Assembly (NCBI GenBank): GCA_000436975.1
Contig: HG000330.1
Location: 1-38,686 of the forward strand
Length of the DNA: 38,686 nucleotides
Reading direction: 5' to 3'
Source of the DNA: Clostridium sp. CAG:1000
GTDB taxonomy: Bacteria; Bacillota_I; Bacilli_A; RF39; UBA660
Translations under genes and position numbers: made by a program
The notes under the pieces: model-generated
Databases searched by the model: none
What the model saw: the letters and a program-made list of their open reading frames with translations, nothing else
Told to the model about the DNA's origin: nothing
In this document: positions 24,990 through 31,266 of the stretch, in pieces
Position numbering within the stretch: position 1 is the first letter of the stretch
Layout of the letters: every line of letters begins with the position of its first letter

Positions 24990-25003
24990 TACCAAAGTGC
25001 TAA
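24977..25003 (-). promoter_or_regulatory. Second, degenerate CIRCE-like operator over the -35
   Basis: TTAGCAATG-N9-AAGTGCTAA keeps the nine-base gap, 8 of 9 positions in one arm and 6 of 9 in the other. It overlaps the -35, so occupancy would block polymerase directly. Confidence 0.65.
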
Positions 25004-25024
25004 TTTTTTTAAATTTTTTTCATT

Positions 25025-25048
25025 TAAAAAAGAGTTTTTCACTCTTTT
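25025..25048 (-). terminator. Terminator hairpin after the variable prepilin gene
   Basis: AAAAGAGT/ACTCTTTT stem with a five-base GAAAA loop and a T-run on the minus strand, 13 bases after the stop codon. DGR target genes often have a small hairpin close to the variable region, so it could serve both roles. Confidence 0.75.
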
Positions 25049-25060
25049 ATCGCAAATATA

Positions 25061-25200
25061 TTACCCAATTCGGAAAGCTGGAGAAACGCCGTATGCATTA
25101 CTAGCATTATAGTCGTACCAACCACCACCATTGCTGATATAGTAGAAAAAGTTAGAATTAATAGAAATAGCAGAGCGGAGCCACCACCAAGCATCAGAAC
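25061..25200 (-). other. Candidate DGR variable region at the 3' end of the prepilin gene
   Basis: The last ~130 coding bases have about 43% G+C by hand count in a genome that looks below 30%. They hold the only CGC and CGA Arg codons of this gene, whose other Arg codons that I checked are AGA, and a CTC Leu. They encode WWWLRSA, then a stretch rich in Asn, Tyr, Ser, Phe and Gly, then GVSPAFRIG. Conserved framework with exotic codons and scattered Asn/Tyr/Ser/Gly positions is the pattern of a retroelement-copied variable region in a C-type-lectin-like domain. No template repeat or reverse transcriptase is visible here. Confidence 0.6.
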
Positions 25201-26161
25201 CGTTATTCTTTTTAATAGTTCCATCAAAGTTGATAGTTGTAACTCCTATGTTTTTATAATAATCTAATTGTCTTGTTTTATTCCAAGCCGTATCACTAGA
25301 TTTATCATTCCACACCTCAGGTGTACTTAATAAGTATAGCTTATCATCAGTTGATGTAAAATTATCGGTGTCATTTTTACCATGTCCTGACACTGTTAAA
25401 GTTTCTTTTATAACACCTTTTAAATCTTTTGGTAATGAATTATAAATATCGTTATTTAAATATGTATACATACTACTTGCTGGCCATCCACCTTTATTTG
25501 TATTGGTATCATTCATTTTATGTGTTCCAATTATATCCGCAAACTCAAGTACAAATCCACATGCGCTTTGTGAAAATCCTTCTTGATTACATTCGTCTGG
25601 TGTACTCATATTTGATATTCTTACTTTATGTTTTCCATATGTACCTAAGTCTACTTCTTTTTCATCTCCAACATTGTATTTACTTGTTTGACCTGTTCTT
25701 ACGGCATTTGCTATTGTATTCCATGAATCTTCTTTAAAAGTCTTTGGTTTTTTAGGGGCACATTCTTCATTATCTAAGTTTCCATCTTTTAAGTCACTAC
25801 TATTTAAATCAGTTATCTTTTTACCTGATGGTAATTCTGCTATCCACTCTCCATTTGATACTTTCATACTTTTAACTGATCCATCAGTATTTAAGAGTAC
25901 ACAATATTGTAAATCTCTTCCTGTCATCTCTAATTTAGTATCATCTTCCGAACTAATATAAGTTAGTTTATTTCCTTTCATATTTTCAGATATGTATTTT
26001 TTAGATACTTCGCTGTAAAGTGTTTTTGCTTCTGTTAAAAAACTATTTTTTTTAGCATCATTAAACATTTTAAGTACGTTTGGTAATGCTATTATTACTA
26101 GTATTGCTAGTATTGCTATTACTGCTAGCAACTCTACTAATGTGAAACCTTTCTTTTTCAT
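25061..26161 (-). CDS. Prepilin-like protein with C-terminal DUF6273/lectin-like domain
   Basis: A 366-residue protein with a class III prepilin signal (MKKKGFTLVELLAVIAILAI; Gly-Phe cleavage site, Glu5, hydrophobic helix to about 27) and a helical stalk with a LYSEVSKKYISENMKG segment. The outer domain from about residue 145 (WNTIANAVRTGQTSKYNVGDEKEVDLG, then HKVRISNMSTPDEC, ACGFVLEFADII) and the final WWWLRSA...GVSPAFRIG match my memory of DUF6273-type, formylglycine-enzyme/C-lectin-like modules. Such folds tolerate heavy sequence change and are used as DGR targets. It is a single-gene unit with a strong promoter and terminator between recO and hrcA. It probably acts as a pilus-displayed ligand-binding protein; the ligand is unknown. 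Confidence 0.85.
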   Translation of the reverse strand: MKKKGFTLVELLAVIAILAILVIIALPNVLKMFNDAKKNSFLTEAKTLYSEVSKKYISENMKGNKLTYISSEDDTKLEMTGRDLQYCVLLNTDGSVKSMKVSNGEWIAELPSGKKITDLNSSDLKDGNLDNEECAPKKPKTFKEDSWNTIANAVRTGQTSKYNVGDEKEVDLGTYGKHKVRISNMSTPDECNQEGFSQSACGFVLEFADIIGTHKMNDTNTNKGGWPASSMYTYLNNDIYNSLPKDLKGVIKETLTVSGHGKNDTDNFTSTDDKLYLLSTPEVWNDKSSDTAWNKTRQLDYYKNIGVTTINFDGTIKKNNGSDAWWWLRSAISINSNFFYYISNGGGWYDYNASNAYGVSPAFRIG

Positions 26162-26208
26162 TTTATCCTACTCCTTTACTCTTATTTTACTTAGTTTAGT
26201 ATAGTTAA

Positions 26209-26237
26209 ATTATAACATTTGCTATTTCATCAGTCAA
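26209..26237 (-). promoter_or_regulatory. Sigma-A promoter of the variable prepilin gene
   Basis: Minus-strand TTGACT and TATAAT exactly 17 bases apart, about 47 bases before the ATG at 26161. It is a strong match, so the gene is probably well expressed. Confidence 0.8.
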
Positions 26238-26254
26238 TTTACAAACGGTTTACA
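26238..26254. repeat. Direct repeat TTTACA x2 just upstream of the prepilin -35
   Basis: TTTACA at 26238-26243 and 26249-26254, one helical turn (11 bases) apart, immediately upstream of the -35. Such spacing suits a dimeric activator such as a response regulator; the regulator is unknown and chance is possible in AT-rich DNA. Confidence 0.35.
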
Positions 26255-26267
26255 TTTAGTTGACCAA

Positions 26268-26296
26268 AAGAAAAATAGATCTTATCAATCTATTTC
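26268..26296 (-). terminator. Terminator of the yqfC-recO operon
   Basis: AAATAGAT (26273-26280) pairs with ATCTATTT (26288-26295), followed by a T-rich tail on the minus strand; it overlaps the recO stop codon. Confidence 0.75.
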
Positions 26297-27010
26297 TTTT
26301 AAAAACTTTTTACTTTTAGTTCTAAGTCCCGAATATAAATCATAATATTCATCTATTATTTTACTTATTATTTTTGAATTATTTTCATCAATATCTAAAT
26401 TACTTATTTTAGATATATCAACATATTGATAAAGTCTTAATAATTTTAAAACTTTTTCATCTATTAGTTCTTCATTATCTCTACAGTTAGCGCATACATA
26501 TCCACCCTTATTCATAGAGAGCGTTACTACTTTAGAACTACCACATTTAACACATTCATCTAAGTTTAAATTGATACCTAAATAACTTAAATATTGTACT
26601 TCTAATATATTAGTAATTATTCTAGGATCTAAATTATCTTCTATTTTTAATATTGAATCTATTAATAGATTATAAACTTCATTATTTTCACTTTCTTTAT
26701 ATGTATGAACAGCAAGCTCTATAAGATAAGATAAATAACTTATCTTAACTATATCATTTTTAATATTAAAGAAATAATTTTTAATATCTCCATCTATTAA
26801 AGTAGAAAGACCATTTTCTTTATAATACAAATGGAACACACCATAAGCAAACTTTTCACTAGGAAGTCTTAATTTGCTTTTAAGATTCTTACATCCTTTA
26901 GATATACACCCTATTATTCCATATTCAGAAGTAAATATATTTATTATTTTACTACTTTCTTTATATGGTGTATTACTTACAACTATTCCTTCTACTTCAA
27001 TAATCTTCAT
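26285..27010 (-). CDS. recO: DNA repair protein RecO
   Basis: A 241-residue recombination mediator that works with RecF and RecR to load RecA on gapped DNA. The N-terminal OB fold begins KIIEVEGIVVSNTPYKESSKIINIFTSEYGIIGCISKG. A zinc finger is in CVKCGSSKVVTLSMNKGGYVCANC (about 156-179; two CxxC pairs). It ends with TGA. It is the last gene of the era operon, 12 bases after yqzL, with only a weak ribosome binding site near the ATG, so it may depend on coupling. Confidence 0.93.
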   Translation of the reverse strand: MKIIEVEGIVVSNTPYKESSKIINIFTSEYGIIGCISKGCKNLKSKLRLPSEKFAYGVFHLYYKENGLSTLIDGDIKNYFFNIKNDIVKISYLSYLIELAVHTYKESENNEVYNLLIDSILKIEDNLDPRIITNILEVQYLSYLGINLNLDECVKCGSSKVVTLSMNKGGYVCANCRDNEELIDEKVLKLLRLYQYVDISKISNLDIDENNSKIISKIIDEYYDLYSGLRTKSKKFLKEID

Positions 27011-27022
27011 GTCTTATATACG

Positions 27023-27103
27023 TTATTTCCCTTCTTTATATTTTAAATAATATTCAATCTTTCCTGTTTGTTTAAATAACTCCCAAGCTTCTTCTTTAGT
27101 CAT
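27023..27103 (-). CDS. yqzL: YqzL-like 26-residue small protein
   Basis: A very short frame, MTKEEAWELFKQTGKIEYYL followed by KYKEGK, starts at ATG 27103 with AAGGAG nine bases upstream. Bacillus subtilis has a small protein, YqzL, in the same place between era and recO; its beginning (FTWNVFSQTGNVDTYLLFKE) lines up with WELFKQTGKIEYYLKYKE. Position, ribosome binding site and the W-x(2)-F-x-Q-T-G-x-(I/V) pattern together support a real gene. Its function is unknown in the family. Confidence 0.78.
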   Translation of the reverse strand: MTKEEAWELFKQTGKIEYYLKYKEGK

Positions 27104-27148
27104 ATTATCTTCTCCTTACAATATTATATTGTAGGAAAATAAAATTAT

Positions 27149-28036
27149 TTATTCATTATTTAATAAATATCCTAAATCTTTTATATATTTTTCTTTCTCT
27201 CTCCATTTTTTAATAGTTTTACAATATAGTTCTAGATATACTTTCTTTCCTAGTATACCTTCCATATCTATTCTTGCTTCTCTACCTATTAACTTAATCA
27301 TATTACCATTGGCGCCTATTATTATTTTACGTAAAGAATCTCTATCTACAATTATATCTATATATACCTTTGCTATTTTAGAATTTTCTTCATAACCCAC
27401 TAATTTACAAGATATTGAATGAGGTACTTCTTCATTAGTATGTATGAAGATTTTCTCACGAACTATTTCAGATAATCTAAAATCTAATTCTTGAGTTGTT
27501 TTTTCATCATCCATAAAATATTTAACATTATCTGGTAAGTATTTCTTAAGTACACTTATTAATCTATCAATATTATCATCTTTTAAAGCAGATAATGGTA
27601 TTATTTCTGAAAACTCATATAAATCTTTATATTCATTTATTTTAAGTAATATTTGATCATTTGTTAACTTATCTATTTTATTCAATATTAAGAAAACTGG
27701 TTTGTCAACATTCTCAAGTTTATTAATTATAAATTGATCTCCCTTTCCATAAGGTACTGATGCATCTACTACTAAAAGTAAAACATCTACATCGTTTATT
27801 GAATAATATGCTTGAGCATTTAATGCAACTCCTAACTTATCAATTGGTTTATGAATACCAGGAGTGTCTACAAATACTATTTGAGTATCATCTTCATTAT
27901 ATATTCCTTGTACTAAATTTCTTGTTGTTTGAGGTTTATTTGATATAATTGCAACTTTTTCTTTTAATATTGAATTTAATAAAGTACTTTTACCTGTATT
28001 AGGTCTTCCTATTAAGCTTACAAAACCACTTCTCAT
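27149..28036 (-). CDS. era: GTPase Era
   Basis: A 295-residue GTPase that binds the 3' end of 16S rRNA in late small-subunit assembly. G motifs are GRPNTGKSTLLN (10-21), the switch region around TTRNLVQGIY, DTPGIHKP (about 58-65), and NKID (about 122-125). A KH RNA-binding domain covers about 200-290 (IIGANGNMIKLIGREARIDMEGILGKKVYLELYCKTIKKWR). The start overlaps the TGA stop of cdd (ATGA), so the two are coupled. This order is conserved in Bacillus. Confidence 0.97.
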   Translation of the reverse strand: MRSGFVSLIGRPNTGKSTLLNSILKEKVAIISNKPQTTRNLVQGIYNEDDTQIVFVDTPGIHKPIDKLGVALNAQAYYSINDVDVLLLVVDASVPYGKGDQFIINKLENVDKPVFLILNKIDKLTNDQILLKINEYKDLYEFSEIIPLSALKDDNIDRLISVLKKYLPDNVKYFMDDEKTTQELDFRLSEIVREKIFIHTNEEVPHSISCKLVGYEENSKIAKVYIDIIVDRDSLRKIIIGANGNMIKLIGREARIDMEGILGKKVYLELYCKTIKKWREKEKYIKDLGYLLNNE

Positions 28037-28413
28037 ACTAAGTCCTCCTTAGTAAATGTAGTTGCCATTAATTCTTTAAATGTCATTACTTTCATTTTTC
28101 CATTATGAGTCATTATATTAAAAATAACATCATCATCAAAAAACTCTAAGAATGTTTGTTTACATATATTACATGGATAACATATTTCATCACTACTTGT
28201 CATTAAATAAAGTGATTTGAATTTTCTCTCTCCATGACTTAATGCATTATTAATAGCATTTCTCTCAGCACAAATAGTACCTCCGAATGATGCATTTTCA
28301 ATGTTTACTCCTTCATACATATTTCCACTTTCACATTCAACTATACATGAAAACTTCATATTTGAATATGGTGAATAACTATTGTCTAATAATTTAATTA
28401 ATCTTTCTTTCAT
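28033..28413 (-). CDS. cdd: Cytidine deaminase
   Basis: A 126-residue zinc enzyme of pyrimidine salvage that turns cytidine and deoxycytidine into uridine forms. Active-site motifs are TICAERNAINNAL (Cys-Ala-Glu, about 47-59) and PCNICKQTFLEF (about 80-91), giving three zinc Cys and the catalytic Glu as in the tetrameric bacterial type. N-terminal NSYSPYSNMKFSC matches the family's substrate region. Start supported by AGGAG. It lies between dgkA and era as in Bacillus, and ends with TGA. Confidence 0.96.
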   Translation of the reverse strand: MKERLIKLLDNSYSPYSNMKFSCIVECESGNMYEGVNIENASFGGTICAERNAINNALSHGERKFKSLYLMTSSDEICYPCNICKQTFLEFFDDDVIFNIMTHNGKMKVMTFKELMATTFTKEDLV

Positions 28414-28421
28414 TATTACTC

Positions 28422-28823
28422 CTATCTAAAAAGCATTATAATTTTTGGTAAAAATATTATAAGTCCCACTATAATCGCTACTATTGCAAATATAAATACA
28501 GCAGAGGCTGATGTATCTTTAGCAACTTTAGCAAGAGGATGATATTCTTCTGTTATTAAGTCAACTACTGCTTCTATTGCAGTATTAATAAGTTCACATG
28601 ATATTACAAGTCCAATTGTAAGAATAAGTATTGCCCATTCAATACCGTTAATTCTAAATATTAGTCCACATAAAATCACGATTATAGCAATACCAACATC
28701 CACTACTAAATTTTGCTCATTTCTATAAGCATACTTAAGTCCTTTAATAGGATAAGTAAAACTATTAATAAATTTTTTTATTCCTTTTTGACTTTTTCTT
28801 TCATCTCTTGATATCATATTCAT
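28422..28823 (-). CDS. dgkA: Diacylglycerol/undecaprenol kinase DgkA
   Basis: A 133-residue small membrane kinase. It has an amphipathic N-terminus with the conserved FxxAxxGLxxxxxxExN-like pattern (FTYPIKGLKYAYRNEQNL), three membrane helices (about 46-62, 66-85, 103-128) and the active-site segment LVISCELINTAIEAVVDLI. In Firmicutes this enzyme phosphorylates undecaprenol, recycling the lipid carrier for peptidoglycan. The start at 28823 follows GAGGAG by seven bases and overlaps ybeY; an ATG two codons later is less well spaced. Confidence 0.93.
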   Translation of the reverse strand: MNMISRDERKSQKGIKKFINSFTYPIKGLKYAYRNEQNLVVDVGIAIIVILCGLIFRINGIEWAILILTIGLVISCELINTAIEAVVDLITEEYHPLAKVAKDTSASAVFIFAIVAIIVGLIIFLPKIIMLFR

Positions 28824-29241
28824 TTAAAATCTCCTCTTCTAGAGTTCTCATAACTTTTTTATCTTCTTCATTCATATGATCATATCCAAGTAAATGTAAA
28901 AGTCCATGCACTGCTAAATAGCAAAGTTCACGTCTAATACTATGCCCAAATTCTTCTGCTTGTTCACAACATCTTTCATAAGATATATATATTTCTCCTA
29001 AAAATCTAATATCTTCATATTCTACATCACTAACTTCTTCAAATGCAAAAGATATAACATCAGTTACAGCATCTTTACCTCTATATTCTTTATTTATTTC
29101 CTGAATCTTTTTATTATCAACAAGCACTATATTTAAAAGCGGATTTATAACGCCCATTTTTTTACATGCAAAATTAATTACTTTATCCATTTCACTTGTA
29201 TCAATTTTTTCATTCGTTGTATTAAAAATATAATCTTTCAT
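28801..29241 (-). CDS. ybeY: Endoribonuclease YbeY (16S rRNA maturation)
   Basis: A 146-residue metal-dependent RNase of the UPF0054 family. The zinc motif is HGLLHLLGYDH (about 114-124: three His), preceded by FLGEIYISYE and the conserved AVTDVISFAFEE. YbeY acts in 16S rRNA 3' processing and ribosome quality control. AAGGAG precedes the ATG. It ends with TGA, overlapping dgkA. The order ybeY-dgkA-cdd-era is conserved in Firmicutes. Confidence 0.95.
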   Translation of the reverse strand: MKDYIFNTTNEKIDTSEMDKVINFACKKMGVINPLLNIVLVDNKKIQEINKEYRGKDAVTDVISFAFEEVSDVEYEDIRFLGEIYISYERCCEQAEEFGHSIRRELCYLAVHGLLHLLGYDHMNEEDKKVMRTLEEEILNEYDIKR

Positions 29242-29249
29242 AAAACTCC

Positions 29250-29858
29250 TTAATATATTCTAAGCACACATATTACTATAAAAGCAACAATTCCTATACT
29301 TAATAGATTATAAAACCAATTTTTTTGCAATACTTTAGGTAAATGCTTATTAATCGCAGATAATGCAATATATAATAAAAATCCTACTACTCCACCTATA
29401 ACATTTAATATAATATCATCTATATCAAAACATCTTCCTATAAAGTATTGAACTGTTTCTATTACTCCGCTTGAAAGTAGTGTCACAAAAAATATAGTTA
29501 AAAAATCATTAATTTTACAATATCTAGATGCAAAATAACCAAGAGGCACAAACAATGCTATATTACCAACTACTTGTCTATAGAACAAATTACTACCAAC
29601 TTCATATCTAAATATTTCTTTAAATGGTGATAAGTTAGTCCCACCGCCTGCTAAATCTTGAGTAGTCACAAGTTGGAAAAGCATAATTAAATACAAGAGA
29701 AATAATAAATCCATTAGTTCTTCATGTAAACAAAACGTTTTTCTTTCTCCTTTAAAATAATAAGTTACCTTCAATATCAATATGATAGCTATTACTATTA
29801 CAAGTGTTGGCCATGACATATTAACAACATCCCTAATTGCTGATTCCATTATTTTCAT
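29250..29858 (-). CDS. VanZ-like membrane protein
   Basis: A 202-residue integral membrane protein with about five hydrophobic helices (near 14-30, 48-65, 92-108, 120-135, 150-168, 180-198). VanZ-family marks are NLSPFKEIFRYE, VVGNIALFVPLGYFASR, and VIETVQYFIGRCFDIDDIILNVIGGVVGF, including the conserved E-x(2)-Q and D-x-D-D-(I/V)-x-x-N. VanZ proteins are named for teicoplanin resistance in enterococci, but most are of unknown function. It overlaps the end of yqfD and starts with GGAG. It occupies the place where Bacillus has phoH and pgpH. Confidence 0.88.
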   Translation of the reverse strand: MKIMESAIRDVVNMSWPTLVIVIAIILILKVTYYFKGERKTFCLHEELMDLLFLLYLIMLFQLVTTQDLAGGGTNLSPFKEIFRYEVGSNLFYRQVVGNIALFVPLGYFASRYCKINDFLTIFFVTLLSSGVIETVQYFIGRCFDIDDIILNVIGGVVGFLLYIALSAINKHLPKVLQKNWFYNLLSIGIVAFIVICVLRIY

Positions 29859-30990
29859 CTAACTCTCCTATATCTGAAGCAACCCCAATATTTTCATAAA
29901 CTTTGAAAAATACTTCTACATACATTTTACTACGAAATGCGTCTTTTTTCAAAGTATTTTTACTTATTATATATTCATCACTTTTAAGTCTATTTTTAAT
30001 TTGCTTTTCACTTCTATGAAGAGCCTCTTTATAAGCATCATCTTTAGTAATCTTATATTCTTTATATTCATATATTTTTTTCTCTTCTTTGTATAATTTA
30101 AATAATAAATATGGTTTATTTAATATTAACTTTCTAGTATTAATGGTATTTTTAGAGTCATATTTTCCAAGTAAAGTAAATTTTTTACCAAATATATCTA
30201 AATAATAATGATTAACTTTTTTTAATGAGTCTGTGTATTCAATATAATTATATGGTATATTTACTTTCACTGTATACCATACTTCAGCATATACTTTTCC
30301 CACTGCTTTAACTTTATCAACAACTTCATCATTTTTAATAATATTTCCAGTTATTAATACATCTCCTTTTTTAACATAATCATTAACATCCTTAAGCTTA
30401 GTCCCACTATAATTAGTTATATATTTTATAAGGCCATCTTTTGATGCCACTATGTCACTAGGAGTGTTTGTTTCCATATCGCTTTTCTTCTTCACTCTTT
30501 TGGTTAAATTAATTGTATAACTGCACCCTTTCTCAACAATTTCAATCCACTCTAAAATATCTTCGTTAGATTTCAAAATATTATTTTTAATTATATTCAA
30601 TTCGCTAAATGTTTTTTTCTTTTTATATATATCTATACCATTTTCATTTAAACTAGAAAAAATTTCCTTTTTAAGTTCTTGATCTTCAGTATTAATATTA
30701 ATTTCAAATATAGTAGATGTTAATAATCTCAATAATAATAAAGATATAATAATTGATAATATCATATATTTATTAGTTTTTATAAAATTTACAAAGAACA
30801 TTTTCCCATAATATTTAATAATAACTGTTTCAAATCTTCTTGCTATTTTTTTATAATTTTCATAGTTTGTAATAAGTATAAAAGAATCACTAGTTTTAAT
30901 AAGTGAACTATAATATATATTATTGTAAATTAAATAATTAATAAATCTATTACTGCAAGTATTTATTTTAATTTTAACAGGACTATTCAT
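29833..30990 (-). CDS. yqfD: Sporulation protein YqfD
   Basis: A 385-residue membrane-anchored protein. The N-terminal third is basic and Tyr/Asn-rich; one membrane helix lies at about 92-112 (YMILSIIISLLLLRLLTSTIF), and a large outer domain follows, including WIEIVEKGCSYTINLTKRV and DIVASKDGLIKYITNYSGTKLKDVNDYVKKGDVLITG, a lipoyl/hairpin-like segment typical of YqfD. In Bacillus, yqfD is a sigma-E regulated gene needed for efficient sporulation, with the mechanism poorly known. It overlaps yqfC by eight bases. The pair fits with the sigE locus found in this window. Confidence 0.88.
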   Translation of the reverse strand: MNSPVKIKINTCSNRFINYLIYNNIYYSSLIKTSDSFILITNYENYKKIARRFETVIIKYYGKMFFVNFIKTNKYMILSIIISLLLLRLLTSTIFEININTEDQELKKEIFSSLNENGIDIYKKKKTFSELNIIKNNILKSNEDILEWIEIVEKGCSYTINLTKRVKKKSDMETNTPSDIVASKDGLIKYITNYSGTKLKDVNDYVKKGDVLITGNIIKNDEVVDKVKAVGKVYAEVWYTVKVNIPYNYIEYTDSLKKVNHYYLDIFGKKFTLLGKYDSKNTINTRKLILNKPYLLFKLYKEEKKIYEYKEYKITKDDAYKEALHRSEKQIKNRLKSDEYIISKNTLKKDAFRSKMYVEVFFKVYENIGVASDIGELDENNGISN

Positions 30991-31213
30991 CTATAAAATC
31001 AATTCCTTTAAATACTCCTTTTATTAACATTTCATTTTCATCTAGCTTTGTTATTAATAGTTTTTCTCCTTTTATATTAATTATTTTATTATTTAAAAGA
31101 ATCTTTATATTATTAAAAGATATATCTTCTATTTTAATATAGTTAATTATATGAATATAATTTAAATTAATATTTATTTCATAATTTTTATTTTTAATAA
31201 TATTGTTTATCAT
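30983..31213 (-). CDS. yqfC: Sporulation protein YqfC
   Basis: A 76-residue YabP/YqfC-family protein made almost only of short beta segments (NYIHIINYIKIEDISFNNIKI, KGEKLLITKLDENEMLIKGVFKGIDFID). The ending (I-K-G-x-F/I-x-x-I-x-F) is typical of the family. Its gene is directly upstream of and overlapping yqfD, as in Bacillus, which makes the call firm despite low sequence complexity. There is no visible Shine-Dalgarno before the ATG at 31213, and no clear sigma-E promoter was found in the 27 bases between the ATG and the upstream terminator. Confidence 0.83.
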   Translation of the reverse strand: MINNIIKNKNYEININLNYIHIINYIKIEDISFNNIKILLNNKIINIKGEKLLITKLDENEMLIKGVFKGIDFIDE

Positions 31214-31229
31214 AATAAATTATATTTAT

Positions 31230-31266
31230 ATAAATATAAAAAATGTTTAGATATCTAAACATTTTA
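31230..31266 (-). terminator. Terminator of the secreted modular protein gene
   Basis: A perfect 26-base palindrome (31240-31265, AAAATGTTTAGAT and its complement) is followed on the minus strand by TTTTTTAT. It overlaps the stop codon. Confidence 0.8.

Noticed and set aside
25039..25227. A 62-codon hydrophobic frame overlapping the end of the variable prepilin gene
   Set aside because: It is another frame of the same GC-rich segment, has no ribosome binding site of its own, and the prepilin frame ends in a recognisable WLRS...SPAFRI domain.
31214..31240. A sigma-E promoter for yqfC
   Set aside because: The short AT-only gap has no convincing -10 of the CATAnnnT type, so none is claimed.
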